NCBI GenBank assembly: GCA_936432065.2
Contig: OW386289.2
Span: 164,175,348-164,239,347 of the forward strand
DNA length: 64,000 nucleotides
Direction of reading: 5' to 3'
Source of the DNA: Rutpela maculata
Taxonomy: Eukaryota > Arthropoda > Insecta > Coleoptera > Cerambycidae
Below are positions 1-11,189 of the stretch, piece after piece; position 1 is the stretch's first letter; every line of letters begins with the position of its first letter. A program made the position numbers and the translations under genes. The notes under the pieces are model-generated. The model did no database searches, was not told where the DNA came from, and was given only the letters and a program-made list of their open reading frames with translations.

Positions 1-1080
1 AAATATTCTAATAAAATTTATCACTAAAGCCACGGTATTCCTGGAAAAAAAATAGTGAAATAGCTTTCTCATTCTTAGCTGTTTTAACGACTAAAATAAA
101 GCTTTTTTCTCTTTCTCATTACACATTTTTAACATTTTTCTTAGGGAATAGCAGGATAAATAGTGAGTATGGAGGGAAAATATATAATTATGAATGCATA
201 CAGACACCACACATAGCCGCTGAATCGCTGTCATGAATTCTTACGTGAATTAACTGTATTGTATTTATTATAGGTACACCTATCCACATTTCAGCTATAT
301 CCAATGGATCCCTTATACATTTATTAATGTATTGGAAAAGTTCCAGAATTTATAGTCAAAACAATAAACGATATTTTCATAGTTATAAGGATAAGATCGT
401 GAAAATCGCAATTTCTTATCATGATCTGATTGATCATATTTTCGAAAAAATGCACACAAGTAAACGAATCTGTGTTTGAACATTCGAAAAGTATATATTT
501 TTTCCGAAATAGTGATATTTTATTTTTTCCAATGGCGAGTCACAGCCTCCAATATATATATTTATCAAGAAAATCTTCAAGCACGGAAATTAAAATGATT
601 TGAGATGTACTTTTTTGTGAATCCACGTTACTACAACTTAATAAACCATAATAATCATGAAGTGTATATATTTTTTAACAGTTCTCAATGAAGAAAAAAT
701 TTTCTTGAAGGGCTTAAATTTTTTTCTATATTTTTTATTGCGACGATTGAGTTTGGGTGAGATAATATACATAAGTATATTTTTCCCATCCATCTGCTTG
801 TATTGTTTAAAACAAAGAAGCATCAGAAAGCTACAATTTCCATCTTTTAAATGAATCGGCACTCATATAGATTGAACAAATTCTGATTTAGTGACATGTA
901 ATTCAGTTCGGTGTCACAGTCATGCGTATTCAAGCGCGCGCGCGCATGGATCTCTCTCCGAGGTATAACGTTACATTTTACAATTTTATTCCGGGAAAAC
1001 CATGGCTTTAGCGATAAATTTTGTTAGGACATTTTTTGTTCATAGATACGTGATTTATCTATCTTTAGTTTTTATTTCTT
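1..1080. other. A+T-rich non-coding DNA
   Basis: I see no gene in this stretch. It holds short poly-A and poly-T runs and a small alternating CG run near 936-946. The open frames on both strands around 640-860 are low-complexity (Phe/Lys/Ile-rich), overlap each other, and look like chance. Confidence 0.6.
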
Positions 1081-1099
1081 CCTAGCTTGACTTGAAAAA

Positions 1100-1260
1100 T
1101 AGGTAAAAAAAATTTTTCTTCGCTTTTCTTTTTTATGCATTCGACTCAAATGTGAGCTTTTCAGGATATTATTCTATACAGTTTCACGAGCTCATTAAAA
1201 GAAAATTATTCATTGGCAAGTTTTTGTATCGACTGGGCTATTCAGCCATATCAATTTAAC
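1100..1260 (+). repeat. Fragment of a fold-back repeat family shared with 38.2 kb
   Basis: The segment around 1156-1205 (TCAGGATATTATTCTATACA and what follows) recurs almost unchanged at about 38246-38290, in the spacer of the large fold-back at 37.7-39.0 kb. It is therefore an old dispersed repeat fragment. No coding capacity is visible. Confidence 0.5.
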
Positions 1261-1537
1261 CATTTTCGAAAGGGGGCGCCACTTGCTTACGTTCTCAACT
1301 GGTTTTTTTTACCGTAACTTTTTTTATGGTGAGTGATAATACATATTTTTTTCATTATTCTGGTTCATAACTCATTTCTACATAAGAAAGCTCATTTAAT
1401 TTTTTTGCCAGGGAACGCCGTTTTCTAAAAAAAATGCAATAAACTGTCGTTCATGCCTCTTTGACTATTATTTGAGAAATCATATAGTTTCCCTTCAAAA
1501 ATTTGACTTTTCAATTTCATTTTGTTGTCTATTCCAG

Positions 1538-1691
1538 TTCTTTATCCATATCTAGGTAGTCATGGTAGATGAATATAGTTTTAGAGAATTAGTCGACATG
1601 CATCTTGTTTATGGACAGTATTATGGAAATTCAAGAGCGGCTGAAAGAAGATTTAGGGGATTGTTTCCAAGAAGAAAAGTGCCTTCTAGAG
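1538..1691 (+). pseudogene. Exon fragment with DUF4817-type helix-turn-helix domain
   Basis: From the ATG at 1562 the frame encodes ELVDMHLVYG, then GNSRAAERRF and LFPRRKVPSR. This is the pattern of the insect DUF4817 domain: an ELVDMHLIYG-like start, a GN-rich turn and an FPNRRVPS-like end. As I recall, the domain is a putative DNA-binding helix-turn-helix at the N-terminus of many transposon-derived insect proteins. A pyrimidine-rich tract ending TTCCAG at 1531-1537 precedes it, and AGAG|GTAAAA at 1688-1697 follows, so it looks like a spliced exon. Past the donor the open frame (to 1828) no longer resembles the family. I see no partner exons, so this is probably a remnant. The domain call rests on motif recall only. 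Confidence 0.5.
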
Positions 1692-2575
1692 GTAAAATGA
1701 CACTTTGCAGATTCACATTAGTCAGCAAAGTTGTAGTAGTATTTTGCTGTGAGACGACGAAAAATCTACTTTCCAATTACCTATGTATAGTAGTTATGGC
1801 ATTCAATAGAATTCGATCATCTAGATAAGCTGTTAAAATTTCAGCTTCATAAGTATATCCAATCATTAGATATTCAATGTTAAAAATTGAGTTCCAATAC
1901 GAAGCGCTTCGCCGACTCGTGACGTCTTTCTGCATAAACACTGCTCATTTTAAACCAGCAATGAGATAAAACAGATATAAGTTAATAATCAAACGCCGTT
2001 TCCATAGAGAAACAACAGTAACACCCGCCACACGCTTGGGGCATGTTCATCATATAACTAACATAACCTCAATTGTTATGTTTTTTAGGTTTATTCTCAT
2101 TTTTAATGTTCGTATCCTCATTTTTAGCTTGGAGCCAAACTGGTTCCAAGCAAATATTTAAAAATTCACCCAAATCATGTTTCAGTATTGTTGATTGATA
2201 GAAATAGACTGCTAATTATAGGCTAGATTAATAACCTGCAAAAAGTGTCTTATTTTATTGTGACAAACTATTTAAAACTTCATAAACATTGCATTGAACT
2301 AGATTTTGGTTGAAAGTACAGGAACCAGGCAGAAATTTTAATAATAGCTAATCTTAAGAAATATATATTTTTGAGGTTAGCTGTGAAGTCACATTAAATC
2401 TCGACTGTCGCCTGATCAGCATCTGCAAAGTGACGTCACGTGAAGCTCCACCGTTTTCGCGCGGTCTAACTTTGGTAATTTTTTTTAAGGGCTGAAACGT
2501 CCTAATAAAAGCCTAAAAATTTGGAAATTGCCTTAAAAAGTGTTCTACTTTCGATTTCTAAAATGCTGAACGGGC
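1692..2575. other. No gene seen; mobile-element-like tail from about 2400
   Basis: There are no supported ORFs. The GC-richer patch at 2400-2470 followed by A-rich sequence looks like the non-coding end of an unidentified repeat that leads into the inverted pair at 2578-2663. Confidence 0.4.
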
Positions 2576-2577
2576 CT

Positions 2578-2663
2578 ATTACGCAACTCCCCCCTAAAGT
2601 ATTTGACGACCTAACGCTGGTTATCGTTGCTAGAGTAACCGTTAGGAGGGAGTTGCGTAATTA
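2578..2663. repeat. Short inverted repeat (TTACGCAACTCCC arms)
   Basis: ATTACGCAACTCCC near 2579-2592 is matched in reverse by GGGAGTTGCGTAAT near 2648-2661, leaving a loop of about 55 bases. It is a small hairpin, possibly a MITE terminus. No target duplication was identified. Confidence 0.5.
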
Positions 2664-2675
2664 TAACAAAATAAT

Positions 2676-2985
2676 TTAGGGATTAATCGACTTACCTGTA
2701 AGGAAGGTTAATCCTAATTTTCCGAGCTTGTCCGAAGATATAATTACAAATATATATACACCCTGTAGTTTCCGTCTGACTCACTCATCAGCACGAACGT
2801 TCAAAGAAAGAAAAACTTGTCACACCTGGGCTGGCCTTATCGCACCCAGACTTCATTCCGTTTTTAGCTAATTACATAATCGCTTATTGAGAGGGAATAA
2901 GGGTGGGTGGGTTTGTAATTATATCTTCGGACAAGCTCGGAAAATTAGGATTAACCTTCCTTACAGGTAAGTCGATTAATCCCTA
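2676..2985. mobile_element. MITE with about 75-bp inverted repeats, derived from the element at 7.2-7.5 kb
   Basis: The left arm (about 2676-2750, starting TTAGGGATTAATCGACTTAC) is matched in reverse by 2911-2985. The interior at about 2758-2862 is nearly the same sequence, in inverse orientation, as 7356-7458, which is the 5' leader of a coding exon on the minus strand. The MITE therefore looks like an internal-deletion derivative of a coding transposon. A second terminus-like copy of the inner arm (ending ATACACCCTGTAG) abuts at 2986-3038. Confidence 0.6.
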
Positions 2986-3038
2986 AATTTTCCTTCGCTT
3001 GTCCTCGATATAATTACAAATATATATACACCCTGTAG
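2986..3038 (+). repeat. Solo terminus of the same element family
   Basis: The sequence from TTTTCCTTCGCTTGTCC to ATACACCCTGTAG matches in reverse the outer end of the 7.5-kb element at about 7451-7507. Only the terminal 50 bases or so are present, so it is a solo or nested end. Confidence 0.5.
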
Positions 3039-3368
3039 ATGTTTAGAGTAAATGGCGATTTTGTAACAACGGAAATTTATTAAACAGTAACTAAGTAAGG
3101 CAACACATTTTTTAAGCCTTGCTCCGAATGCTGTAGAAGTTGATGCGTAGCGTACGCTATGGCTAGAAAATTGTGTTATATTTATTCCGGCTAGACCAAA
3201 AGTCTTATCGAGTAGCGTAGTGGAAGGGAATTTTATGTGCAATAATTAAGTGATGGTCATTATTCCGGAAAGAAATTGTTTTTATAAATAAAAATCTGTA
3301 TATATCTTTGGTTTGTTTCCGAAGTATGGAAAACTATGGTATGGGTTGTGGTTTATTAGGTCAAGGCG

Positions 3369-3400
<32 letters not shown>

Positions 3401-4564
3401 TTTTTTTGATATACTGATTTCAATTTTTTTTTTCATATATATATACTTATATCAATTAATGACAAAATATGCACTCTATGACCTGTTGTTAAGGCCATCA
3501 TTATAACCAATTTATACTATAGTTGTTCCAGGCGTGAGGATGCTATTTCGATAAAAACTCTATTTTCGAGTTTCGGAATTCCATGTAAAGGGTATTTGGA
3601 TTTTGGAGACCGTGTATTTATACACCCTTCAACAAACAATTGATTACTATATTACCGTTCTTATTTATGAGATTGAAAATTAAATTAATAGCCGACCTGC
3701 ATTAATTGCCATCTTGTAGCATCTCGGTTAAGAATTGCATGTACAAGTATGTGTTATTAAAATTATATTCATAAGGATGAACTTTTTTCACTCACAGAAT
3801 GTACAATATTTTTTACAAGTTGAATATTGTTTTAGTGAACTATCTGTAAGGGAAGCAGTTAGAGTAGGAATGGATGTTGTTGATATTCTTTTATTCAATA
3901 AAGCTATCTGGGTAATTTTTCTGCGGCGAAGAAAATTTTTCTGAAATGAGAAATGAGTAGATATATTTCTGGTTTAAAATATTTGGCTCCCCAGTAAAAA
4001 TTCTTTTGTTTCTGAAACATTTATGAAATAGACTCATTTACTTAACATGTACTACCTCGTTCAGGTTTCTAATGAAAAATTTATGAAATATATCAAAAAT
4101 ATATTTCAATTGATGTATATTAGATGTTCTTTGAAATGTTTCATATATATTTCGTGTTTACTATAATAACTGTTGACACACAGGATACCAAGCTGATAGT
4201 CCAATAAAAGGCGACAACTATGCTTAGATCTTTTTCTTGTATTATTTTTCCAATACGTTATTGGAAAAAGAGGGGAAGCATAAAAATAGTATTCTTTCCA
4301 TTTTGAAGTGAATAGATGCATTCACTTCAGACAAGAAATCCGGCTCGGGAAACCATGAAATGTATTTATCATACTTCTTATTAATACGACGTGTTATCAA
4401 TAAATCTATTCCTGGTTTCTTCAATTTATTTGATATTAAGTTGATACTGTGTCTATTCATATTACTCAAGACTCCTTGTCCGCATCTTACTATAGTTCAA
4501 TATGTTGTAAGTTGCATAAACTAATAAACATATGAACATAAATACATAAATCCATCACATACAG
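3039..4564. other. No gene seen; ATT microsatellite at 3371-3401
   Basis: About ten ATT units run into a T-run near 3371-3408. The short frames at 3735-3944 and on the minus strand at 4106-4469 overlap one another and lack recognisable domains. I treat them as chance ORFs. Confidence 0.5.
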
Positions 4565-4745
4565 TAGACAACCCCTCCACAAGTCCAAAGCCAAGGCTGT
4601 CCGGAAGGGGTTACACATTTGAAAAAAAAAATAGACACACCTCCATACTCACCGACATTATCAGTGACGGGGCATTGTACTGGCTGAGTCGACCCAGTAC
4701 AATGTAGGTAGTGCGACCAACATATTCGCTACATGATACACTTTA
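4565..4745 (-). repeat. tRNA-headed SINE family, copy 1 (decayed)
   Basis: This stretch shares with 36.5 and 52.3 kb a core read on + as AAGGCTGTCCGGAAGGGG, then TTACACATTT. Upstream on the minus strand is a degenerate B-box-like segment (GGGTCGACTCAGCC, about 4684-4697). The three copies lie in the same orientation and diverge in their heads. A pol III-type SINE is the simplest explanation. Confidence 0.5.
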
Positions 4746-6060
4746 GCCGGTAATTTTTATAAAGTACGCACCAATACCACAAGTCTCTTAAGGCTTCGCT
4801 TAAATAATTAAATTTGACACTTCCTCCCCCAGTTACCGAAGAAATCGCTGTTGTATTATCAAATCTTGAAAGTAAAGTATTCACATGTTTTTTATTTTTT
4901 AACAAATGATTTTAATGCATAGAAAGCTGCTTTGATTTCTAAAAAATTAATATGCATAGATTTTTTTTTTTTTTTTAAATCGTAGTCCCTTAAAAAAACT
5001 ACTTCAGCCTATCAAAGACCTATCAGAGAATATTTCTAAACCAAAATTTTTCAGCTTAATGTCTTGTCCATCTCAAATATTGCGTATTAAGAATTAAGCA
5101 TTTCAGAGCTATAATTTTTATAGTTTCCTCTTAATGCTTTATTTTCTCGAAAGACTTGATATGATTAAAACCAAATTTTGTGACAGGGTAAGCAGAAACC
5201 AAACTATTAATTAATTTTGCAAATTCGCGGATGGTTGTTAACGTGGAATTTCTCTTTGTGATTTTTTAACTATTGTGATTTTATCTTTAGGTAAATTTAG
5301 TCATCTTAATTGTAATATATATATATATAAAAAAAAAAACTAAAAAAAATATGTATTTTGACTGTTGAGGTTCTAAGTAACTTTGCATATGTTTGTATTC
5401 GTTTAACATTCTAATTAAGTATGCGCTATGATTGAAAAGTCGTTCAAATAGAATACACAAATAATTTCAATCATTCTGAAGGTTTTTTTTTTTCTTTAAT
5501 TGACTTAAGCAATTTAGTAAAGAGAAATAGTGCCATATTTAACCCAAATGGGTTACACTGAAATAATGTATCATTAGATCAAAATTTGAGATATTTTTTA
5601 TCTTTTTTTCTAATAGGAACAAGAAAATAAGAGTCTTTTAGAATAAAGCTTGTTTGGCTGACATTTGCTTGCAGCACCTATCTCTAAGAGAGTTCCTGGA
5701 TGGCGTTTTTGTAATTTTTAAATTGTTATTAGGAATATAAACTTTAGGGTCCCCATGATTGAACAGGTTTACTATGAAATTATATTTTAATTCGTTTTAC
5801 CCAGCCATCCACTTGGTTCATGGTAACATTTTTCTACTTGGCAATGAGTTTAGCTAGAGAGCCTGCATAATTCGTTACCTGGGATGTTGGAACCTGTAGT
5901 TGCGGTGATATTGCACCTTCTTCTGCCCTGTTTACTTGAATCGATCCCTGAATGTATCCTCTATTTCTATTTGAGTCTTGTTTTATATTGAGGTTGCCTA
6001 TAGTAATGATAAAATAAAACTATCAACTATACTATTATCAAGAGTTATGTGCAGATTGTA
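4746..6060. other. A+T-rich non-coding DNA
   Basis: No ORF longer than about 60 codons and no clear repeat structure is seen, apart from poly-T tracts (for example 4960-4976) and a short TA run at 5316-5328. Confidence 0.5.
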
Positions 6061-6068
6061 GATTGTTT

Positions 6069-6372
6069 TAGTGATGGGTAAAAGCAGTTATTTTTTAATA
6101 ACAGTTTAAACTGCTACTGCCATTTTGAAATAACTGTTTAAAATAATAGTACAAAAATAACAGATCGCTGAGAAGTACTGGCATGCGCATACCGCAGCGT
6201 GCAGTTTGCAAATGTTATTTCAGAGACGTTATTTTATACATCATGCTGCTGTCACAGCTGCTTATTTGTTATTTTCTCACATGTTATTTTCGAACAGCAA
6301 TAACAGTCTGTTAATGCTATTTACAAATAACAGTTATAAATTAACAGGTTGTTAAATAGCAGCTCATTTCTA
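6069..6372. mobile_element. hAT-type MITE, 304 bp, flanked by 8-bp target duplication GATTGTTT
   Basis: The element begins TAGTGATGGGTAAAAGC and ends with a sequence whose reverse complement begins TAGAAATGAGCTGC, which is an imperfect terminal inverted repeat. The identical octamer GATTGTTT lies immediately outside both ends (6061-6068 and 6373-6380), as expected for hAT-family insertion. The interior is rich in subterminal AATAACAG/CTGTTATT motifs on both strands, a common hAT feature. There is no coding sequence, so it is non-autonomous. Confidence 0.8.
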
Positions 6373-6747
6373 GATTGTTTAAGGGGTTGCTTGGTCCTGA
6401 GTTAAAGCTGTACACGGCACATTAAAAATTTTGTAAAAATCTTTATGAAAATAAACAAATTCGGTTTCCGAACGTCAGCAAAATACATTATTTTTATTAT
6501 TTCTGTTCTAATTCATCATTTGCTAGAAAACGCCTGTTCCTTTGACCTAAAACTCACAGGCGTAGAGTATTGTTTTCCAGTAAAATACTGGATAATTATT
6601 GTATTATTTTATAGATTTTACGGATAATGTTTCTATAAAAAAAAAAAAAAAATGCATATGGCAGATAATTCCAGTAAGAAAACAGAATAATCTCCAAATT
6701 GTTATCAGATTTATATTTTGGAGAAAGATTTTAATAAATTAGGAGCA

Positions 6748-7045
6748 TCGCATGTTGCTCAGACTATTTTATGTTGGAACGCCTGTTACGTATTTCCAGT
6801 GCGTATGCATGAAAATCAGGATAGAGAATGGTTTTTATATGACAATGTACCAAGCTAGGCGGGAGCAACGCATGTTGTCCAGAACTATTTATTTGTAACG
6901 CGTGTTACATAGTTCAGGTGCCTATGAAAATAAAGAGCAACGAGTGTTGTCTTGGAACTATTTATATTATAACGCGTGTTATATAGTTCAGGTACCTATC
7001 AAAATAAAGAGCAATGCATGTTGTCTAAGCACTATTTTAAATTCT
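6748..7045. repeat. Minisatellite, about 72-74-bp unit, three to four degenerate copies
   Basis: The GAGCAACGCATGTTGTCC-like start recurs at 6863, 6935 and 7009, giving spacings of 72 and 74. A more diverged copy lies at about 6748. Each unit carries a palindromic AACGCGTGTT followed by CATAGTTCAGGTGCCTAT or a variant. It lies just downstream, on the minus strand, of the coding exon at 7.1-7.25 kb. Confidence 0.7.
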
Positions 7046-7118
7046 GTCATGTAGGTCAATATATATCTGATCCAATATTGAGAATTTTTATTTTGAAATA
7101 AAACGTATATTGAATTCC

Positions 7119-7510
7119 TACCTGAACTATTGGAATCGGGCGACTCTGAATCGCTCGATCTCAATTTGTCTAGTTTCTTTTTCAACTGTATGTATTTACG
7201 CTTTTTTCCTGAATTAGGCGATACACTTTTCCTGAATTAGGCGATACACTTTTCCATTTTGACATTATTACCTTTCACTCACTAATATTTTACTTAAAAC
7301 TATTCACTTTAAATAAGTAAAACCGAACAATAAATTAACGTTCACTCGATGAGCACGAAAAACGGAATGAAGTCTGGGTGCGATAAGGCCAGCCCAGGTG
7401 TGACAAGTTTTTCTTTCTTTGAACGTTCGTGCTGATGAGTGAATCAGACGGAAACTACAGGGTGTATATATATTTGTAATTATATCGAGGAAAGCGAAGG
7501 AAAATTTGAA
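7119..7510 (-). pseudogene. 5' leader and first exon of an unidentified transposon gene, broken by a 23-bp duplication
   Basis: Reading the minus strand, a terminus-like segment (about 7507-7451) leads into a leader and then an ATG at about 7269 encoding MSKWKSVSPNSGK. A 23-bp sequence (CTGAATTAGGCGATACACTTTTC and its repeat, 7208-7253) is present twice in tandem. It shifts the frame so that translation stops soon after. Past it, a basic then Ser-rich stretch (KKKLDKLRSS, then SESPDSNSS) runs to a plausible splice donor, TTCAG|GTAGGA, near 7119-7124. With a single repeat unit the exon would be one continuous frame. The leader is shared, inverted, with the MITE at 2.7 kb. The product is unknown, and the basic N-terminus would suit a nuclear protein. 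Confidence 0.5.
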
Positions 7511-8383
7511 ATTATAATTGATACAGGTGTGTTTCCGTTAATTTCTTATTTTAATCATGCCAGAACATATTTTACACGAGAATAATGATGTTTTATGTAT
7601 AAGTAATACATTATATTTATTATTTAATATGATGTAGAAAAATAAGGCATGCCCCGCTCCATCCTAAGGGGATTCTGGGCAATTATGGCATAAAAAATAA
7701 TAATTTTTTCATAGTTTTAACTATGAAATTCACAAACATCTAAATAAACTTGTTATTATTATTGTTGCGTTTCTATTAAGTCAACGATAACAGGAATACC
7801 TCGGTTCCAATTCATCGGCTTAATTTTCTCCAAATTTGTTAACGTGAACGTAACTTTTATATAAGTTCTTTTATAATAGGGGGATATTTATAATCAAAGG
7901 TGCGGCTTTAATGACTTCAGCCCATTAGATATGAAACATTGGAAATAATATTATAATTGGAGCAAAAGAACCAAACGAATGTCGGTTTGTCCGAACTCCG
8001 GATAGTTATTTATAGTTCCACGCGAAACGCTGTTGCTCCTACCAATTTTACACGGCACCCTCTCCCTCTGAAACCAGCTGCACGCGAGCTATTTTGGTGT
8101 CAAGGAAGGAACAATCAACTTACACTGATTTATTCCCTAATGTTCCGTAATTCTTGCATTAAAATGTAATCAATTTCGGACCTCGAAGATCCAATTCTTT
8201 TAATTAATGGTGAGTTAAGACTAACTCTTTGTAATTGGTTCTACAGGTAGATGTGAAAGTATTTCATAAATTCCACAAAAATTAACAGATTTTTTTTGTA
8301 TTTATGATGTATGTTTCAATTTCTAGAAATTTAATAGAAAATTATATATGTAAGTAAGTAATTCCCATATATCTGATCACGAA
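7511..8383. other. No supported gene
   Basis: The plus frame 7957-8169 (70 codons) crosses a slightly GC-richer patch but shows no recognised motif, and I do not support it as a gene. The rest is A+T-rich. Confidence 0.4.
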
Positions 8384-8526
8384 ATAGTATATTAGGTACA
8401 TACCGAAGTGGAAAGTGTTTCATTGTTGTCGAGAGATGAGAGAGACCGAGGCGCGAAGCGGCGAGGTCAATTAATTATCGAGACAGCAATGAAACTTTCC
8501 ACCGAGGTTTGTATACTATTTTATGC
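8384..8526. repeat. Small fold-back element, about 143 bp
   Basis: The outer parts pair in reverse: AAATAGTATA near 8383 with TATACTATTTT near 8512-8522, and GTGGAAAGTGTTTCATTG near 8409-8426 with CAATGAAACTTTCCAC near 8485-8500. The loop contains a short GC-rich stretch (GAGGCGCGAAGCGGCGAGG). It looks like a miniature palindromic element. The frame reading through it (8408-8605) is a by-product. Confidence 0.55.
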
Positions 8527-8946
8527 ACAATCATCTAACTTAAACAACAAAAAGCCAAAAAAATCGTTCACTAAATTTTTAAATAGAATTTTATGTTTCT
8601 ATTAACCAGACAATGAACGAAAAATTCTTATGTCAGACGACAAAATTCGTCGGCTTGGTTTTACAAGGTTGTATGTGCATTTGATTTAAATTTGACAAAT
8701 CCGTTTTAATCCATTTTGTTAATGAACTGGGGATTGAAATTTGACGTACACTTTTGTTTACCTGCCTATAAAAATGACTGTGCTCTACCATCTAGCGGAG
8801 AGCAGCTGAAGGTAACATCCAACCTTTTCATTCTGAAGAAGCAAAATCTCAAAAAATGTAACATGCAACTTTGTAATACTAAGCTGACGAAATGTCAAAG
8901 TAGCGTCGCGTCGTTTGGGTTTGTCCCTTGTCTCTATTTATAGAAA

Positions 8947-9117
8947 ATGCAGGATAATAATAATAATAGTGAAATGGGATGTACTCCGCCAGAACTCAAG
9001 GAAGTTGCCGAGCGGGCAACAGAAAATTCATTGGCAGAAAAAAGTAAAAATAGGTATGAAAATGCATATACAAACAAATATACAAACATAGGTCGTGCTT
9101 ATCAGTCGATCCTATGA
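8947..9117 (+). pseudogene. N-terminal fragment of a recombinase-type (Crypton-like?) mobile-element protein
   Basis: A 56-codon frame starts at ATG 8947 and contains PPELKEVAERATENS, then LAEKSKNRYENAY. The pattern EKSK-x-RYE-x-AY followed by a kinked helix is what I recall from the start of the SAM-like core-binding domain of insect tyrosine-recombinase/Crypton-like proteins, where the text continues with an FMKW-like motif. Here similarity stops after AYT at about 9085. A possible donor, AATAG|GTATGA (about 9046-9056), overlaps the motif. The rest of the protein is not visible nearby, so this is a fragment. The family call is tentative. Confidence 0.35.
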
Positions 9118-10160
9118 GCGGTTTTCGCTCCAGGAGTGCTTGAAGGGCCAAACGACGAGGTAACGGGTAATCTATGTACTTGTTTATGAATGGCTTCCAG
9201 CGAGTTTGTGTACGTGCGTGTGATTGTGTGTATGTATCAGCCAGTGTATACAGAATTTTCCGGAAATATAGATGACAAACTTTTTCTTTAAAATTGTTGA
9301 AATTAGAGATTTGGAACAAGTATACCCTTTTTTTTTATTAAGATATGACGGGAATAAAAATTTTTGAAAAATCTCATAATTGCGTGATTTTTTCGACTAA
9401 GTTTGACTGACTGATATCGCTTCTTTTTCTATGATTGGCTCAACATCGAAATTTTACATTTTTAATGTTTTTTAGGGGGACAAACATTACCACAACGTTA
9501 AAGAACTAAAGGTATTGCATGTGTTAATATATTTTATTTCATTTCACCACCTTAATCTATAAATTAAAAATTTACAATAATATGTAAATTTATATTTATA
9601 ATAATAATTGTGTTTACACTTGTATTAAGAGTATTTGACAAATGATGCTTTCAATTAATCTTCCTACCGATTTCAATATGGGAATTTTACGGTGGAAATC
9701 TTAAAATATTTCTATAAGAAAATCATATTTTACACCAAATTTTTTACGTTAAAAAAGAAAAAATACGTATTCAGAATTTTCAACAACCTTTCGATATTTA
9801 CAGAATTAGTAATCAATGTTTTATTTATAGGTTGATTAGGAATAATGTCAACTTTGACTTTTCGGCTTCGGTAATGTTTTTTTTCTTATTCTAAGAGAGT
9901 GTTCTTAATTCCCATTACGTGATATAATTTAATTTCAAGTTTGGGGAGAAAAAACTTTTACGAAATGCGCTGAAACTTTTTCAACTACTTGGCTACAGAA
10001 AGGGTATTCAATATTTCACGTTTCTTTAAGTGAGGTGTTCAAATAATTTATCAGATCTAAAATTAGATTCCATACTTGTAGAGAATGTGAAAAATTAAAA
10101 AGGTCCATTTAGCAGTTCTTACGTTTTATAGTCAGATCTTCTGCTATTACCAAGTCTCAG
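9118..10160. other. No gene seen
   Basis: A minus frame at 8996-9319 (107 codons) has no recognised motif, and its codons cover CA/TG-rich simple sequence. The rest of this stretch is A+T-rich and featureless. Confidence 0.4.
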
Positions 10161-11189
10161 GTAGCCTCAATTGTTAACACTAAATTGTTAAGTTAAACTG
10201 AACTGTTTCTACGTCCAAAAAGAACAATGCCAAGGGCACACTTCTTCAGCAAACATTTTATTGCTCTCCCTTTGAGATTCACTGCGATGGATCTGAAGAG
10301 GCATATCACAAAATTAATGAGTTAGAAATGTTTACTTCAAAAGTAGAACATTTTAAATTTAGATACAGAAAATTCTTTCTTTAAATTAAAAATTCCTACT
10401 TTTAAAAGTAGTATGTTATTACTGTATATTTTTTATACAAAATTTTGTCATTGGTAATTTCAGTGAATAATAAAATAATAATAAATATTAAAAAAATTTT
10501 TGTATGAAAATCAAACAATTTGTGCTTGAGTCAGGAGGCGTTATTATAATAATGTTTTCTTCAGAGTCTATTTCGCTTACAAAATCGATTGCCTTGTAGG
10601 TCGTGTAGATTCGCAATAAATCCATTTGAATATATTTTAAAGCGTCTGTCGATATACACGAGGTCTACCAGATGTTTGTACCACTTGTTAAAGAAAAGAG
10701 ACAATTGAGTAAATTTATATAGTGCTTTCTTCTATACAGGCAATTTTATTTAGATATTATTCGTTTTAGCCATCGATGGCATATTATTAGCTTACATTGT
10801 TTAGGAGATGATTAAAAAATTAATCATCTTCAGATGATATCAATATGGTTGGAGAAACCTACGTCGATTGATAGTATTCGAGTATAGTGTTCGTGTTTTG
10901 GTGTTTTATTAAAGTGTAGAATTGGTAACGCATATTCAAATGCATACAGAGATAACCTATATTTCTAAAAAAGTAGTTGAAGTATTTGAAATTTTGTAAC
11001 GAATTTAATAACTATACAAAATCTACTTATGCATCGAAATTTTCGATAATCATTAGACTAATCTTAGAAATGAGTAAAATGTAGATAGATATTGGTCGAA
11101 AGGTAGACCTACAGCAAAAAATATTATTTATTTTATTTATTGTTCATTCCATACTATCAATCACATAGTATACAGTATATACAGTAGTC

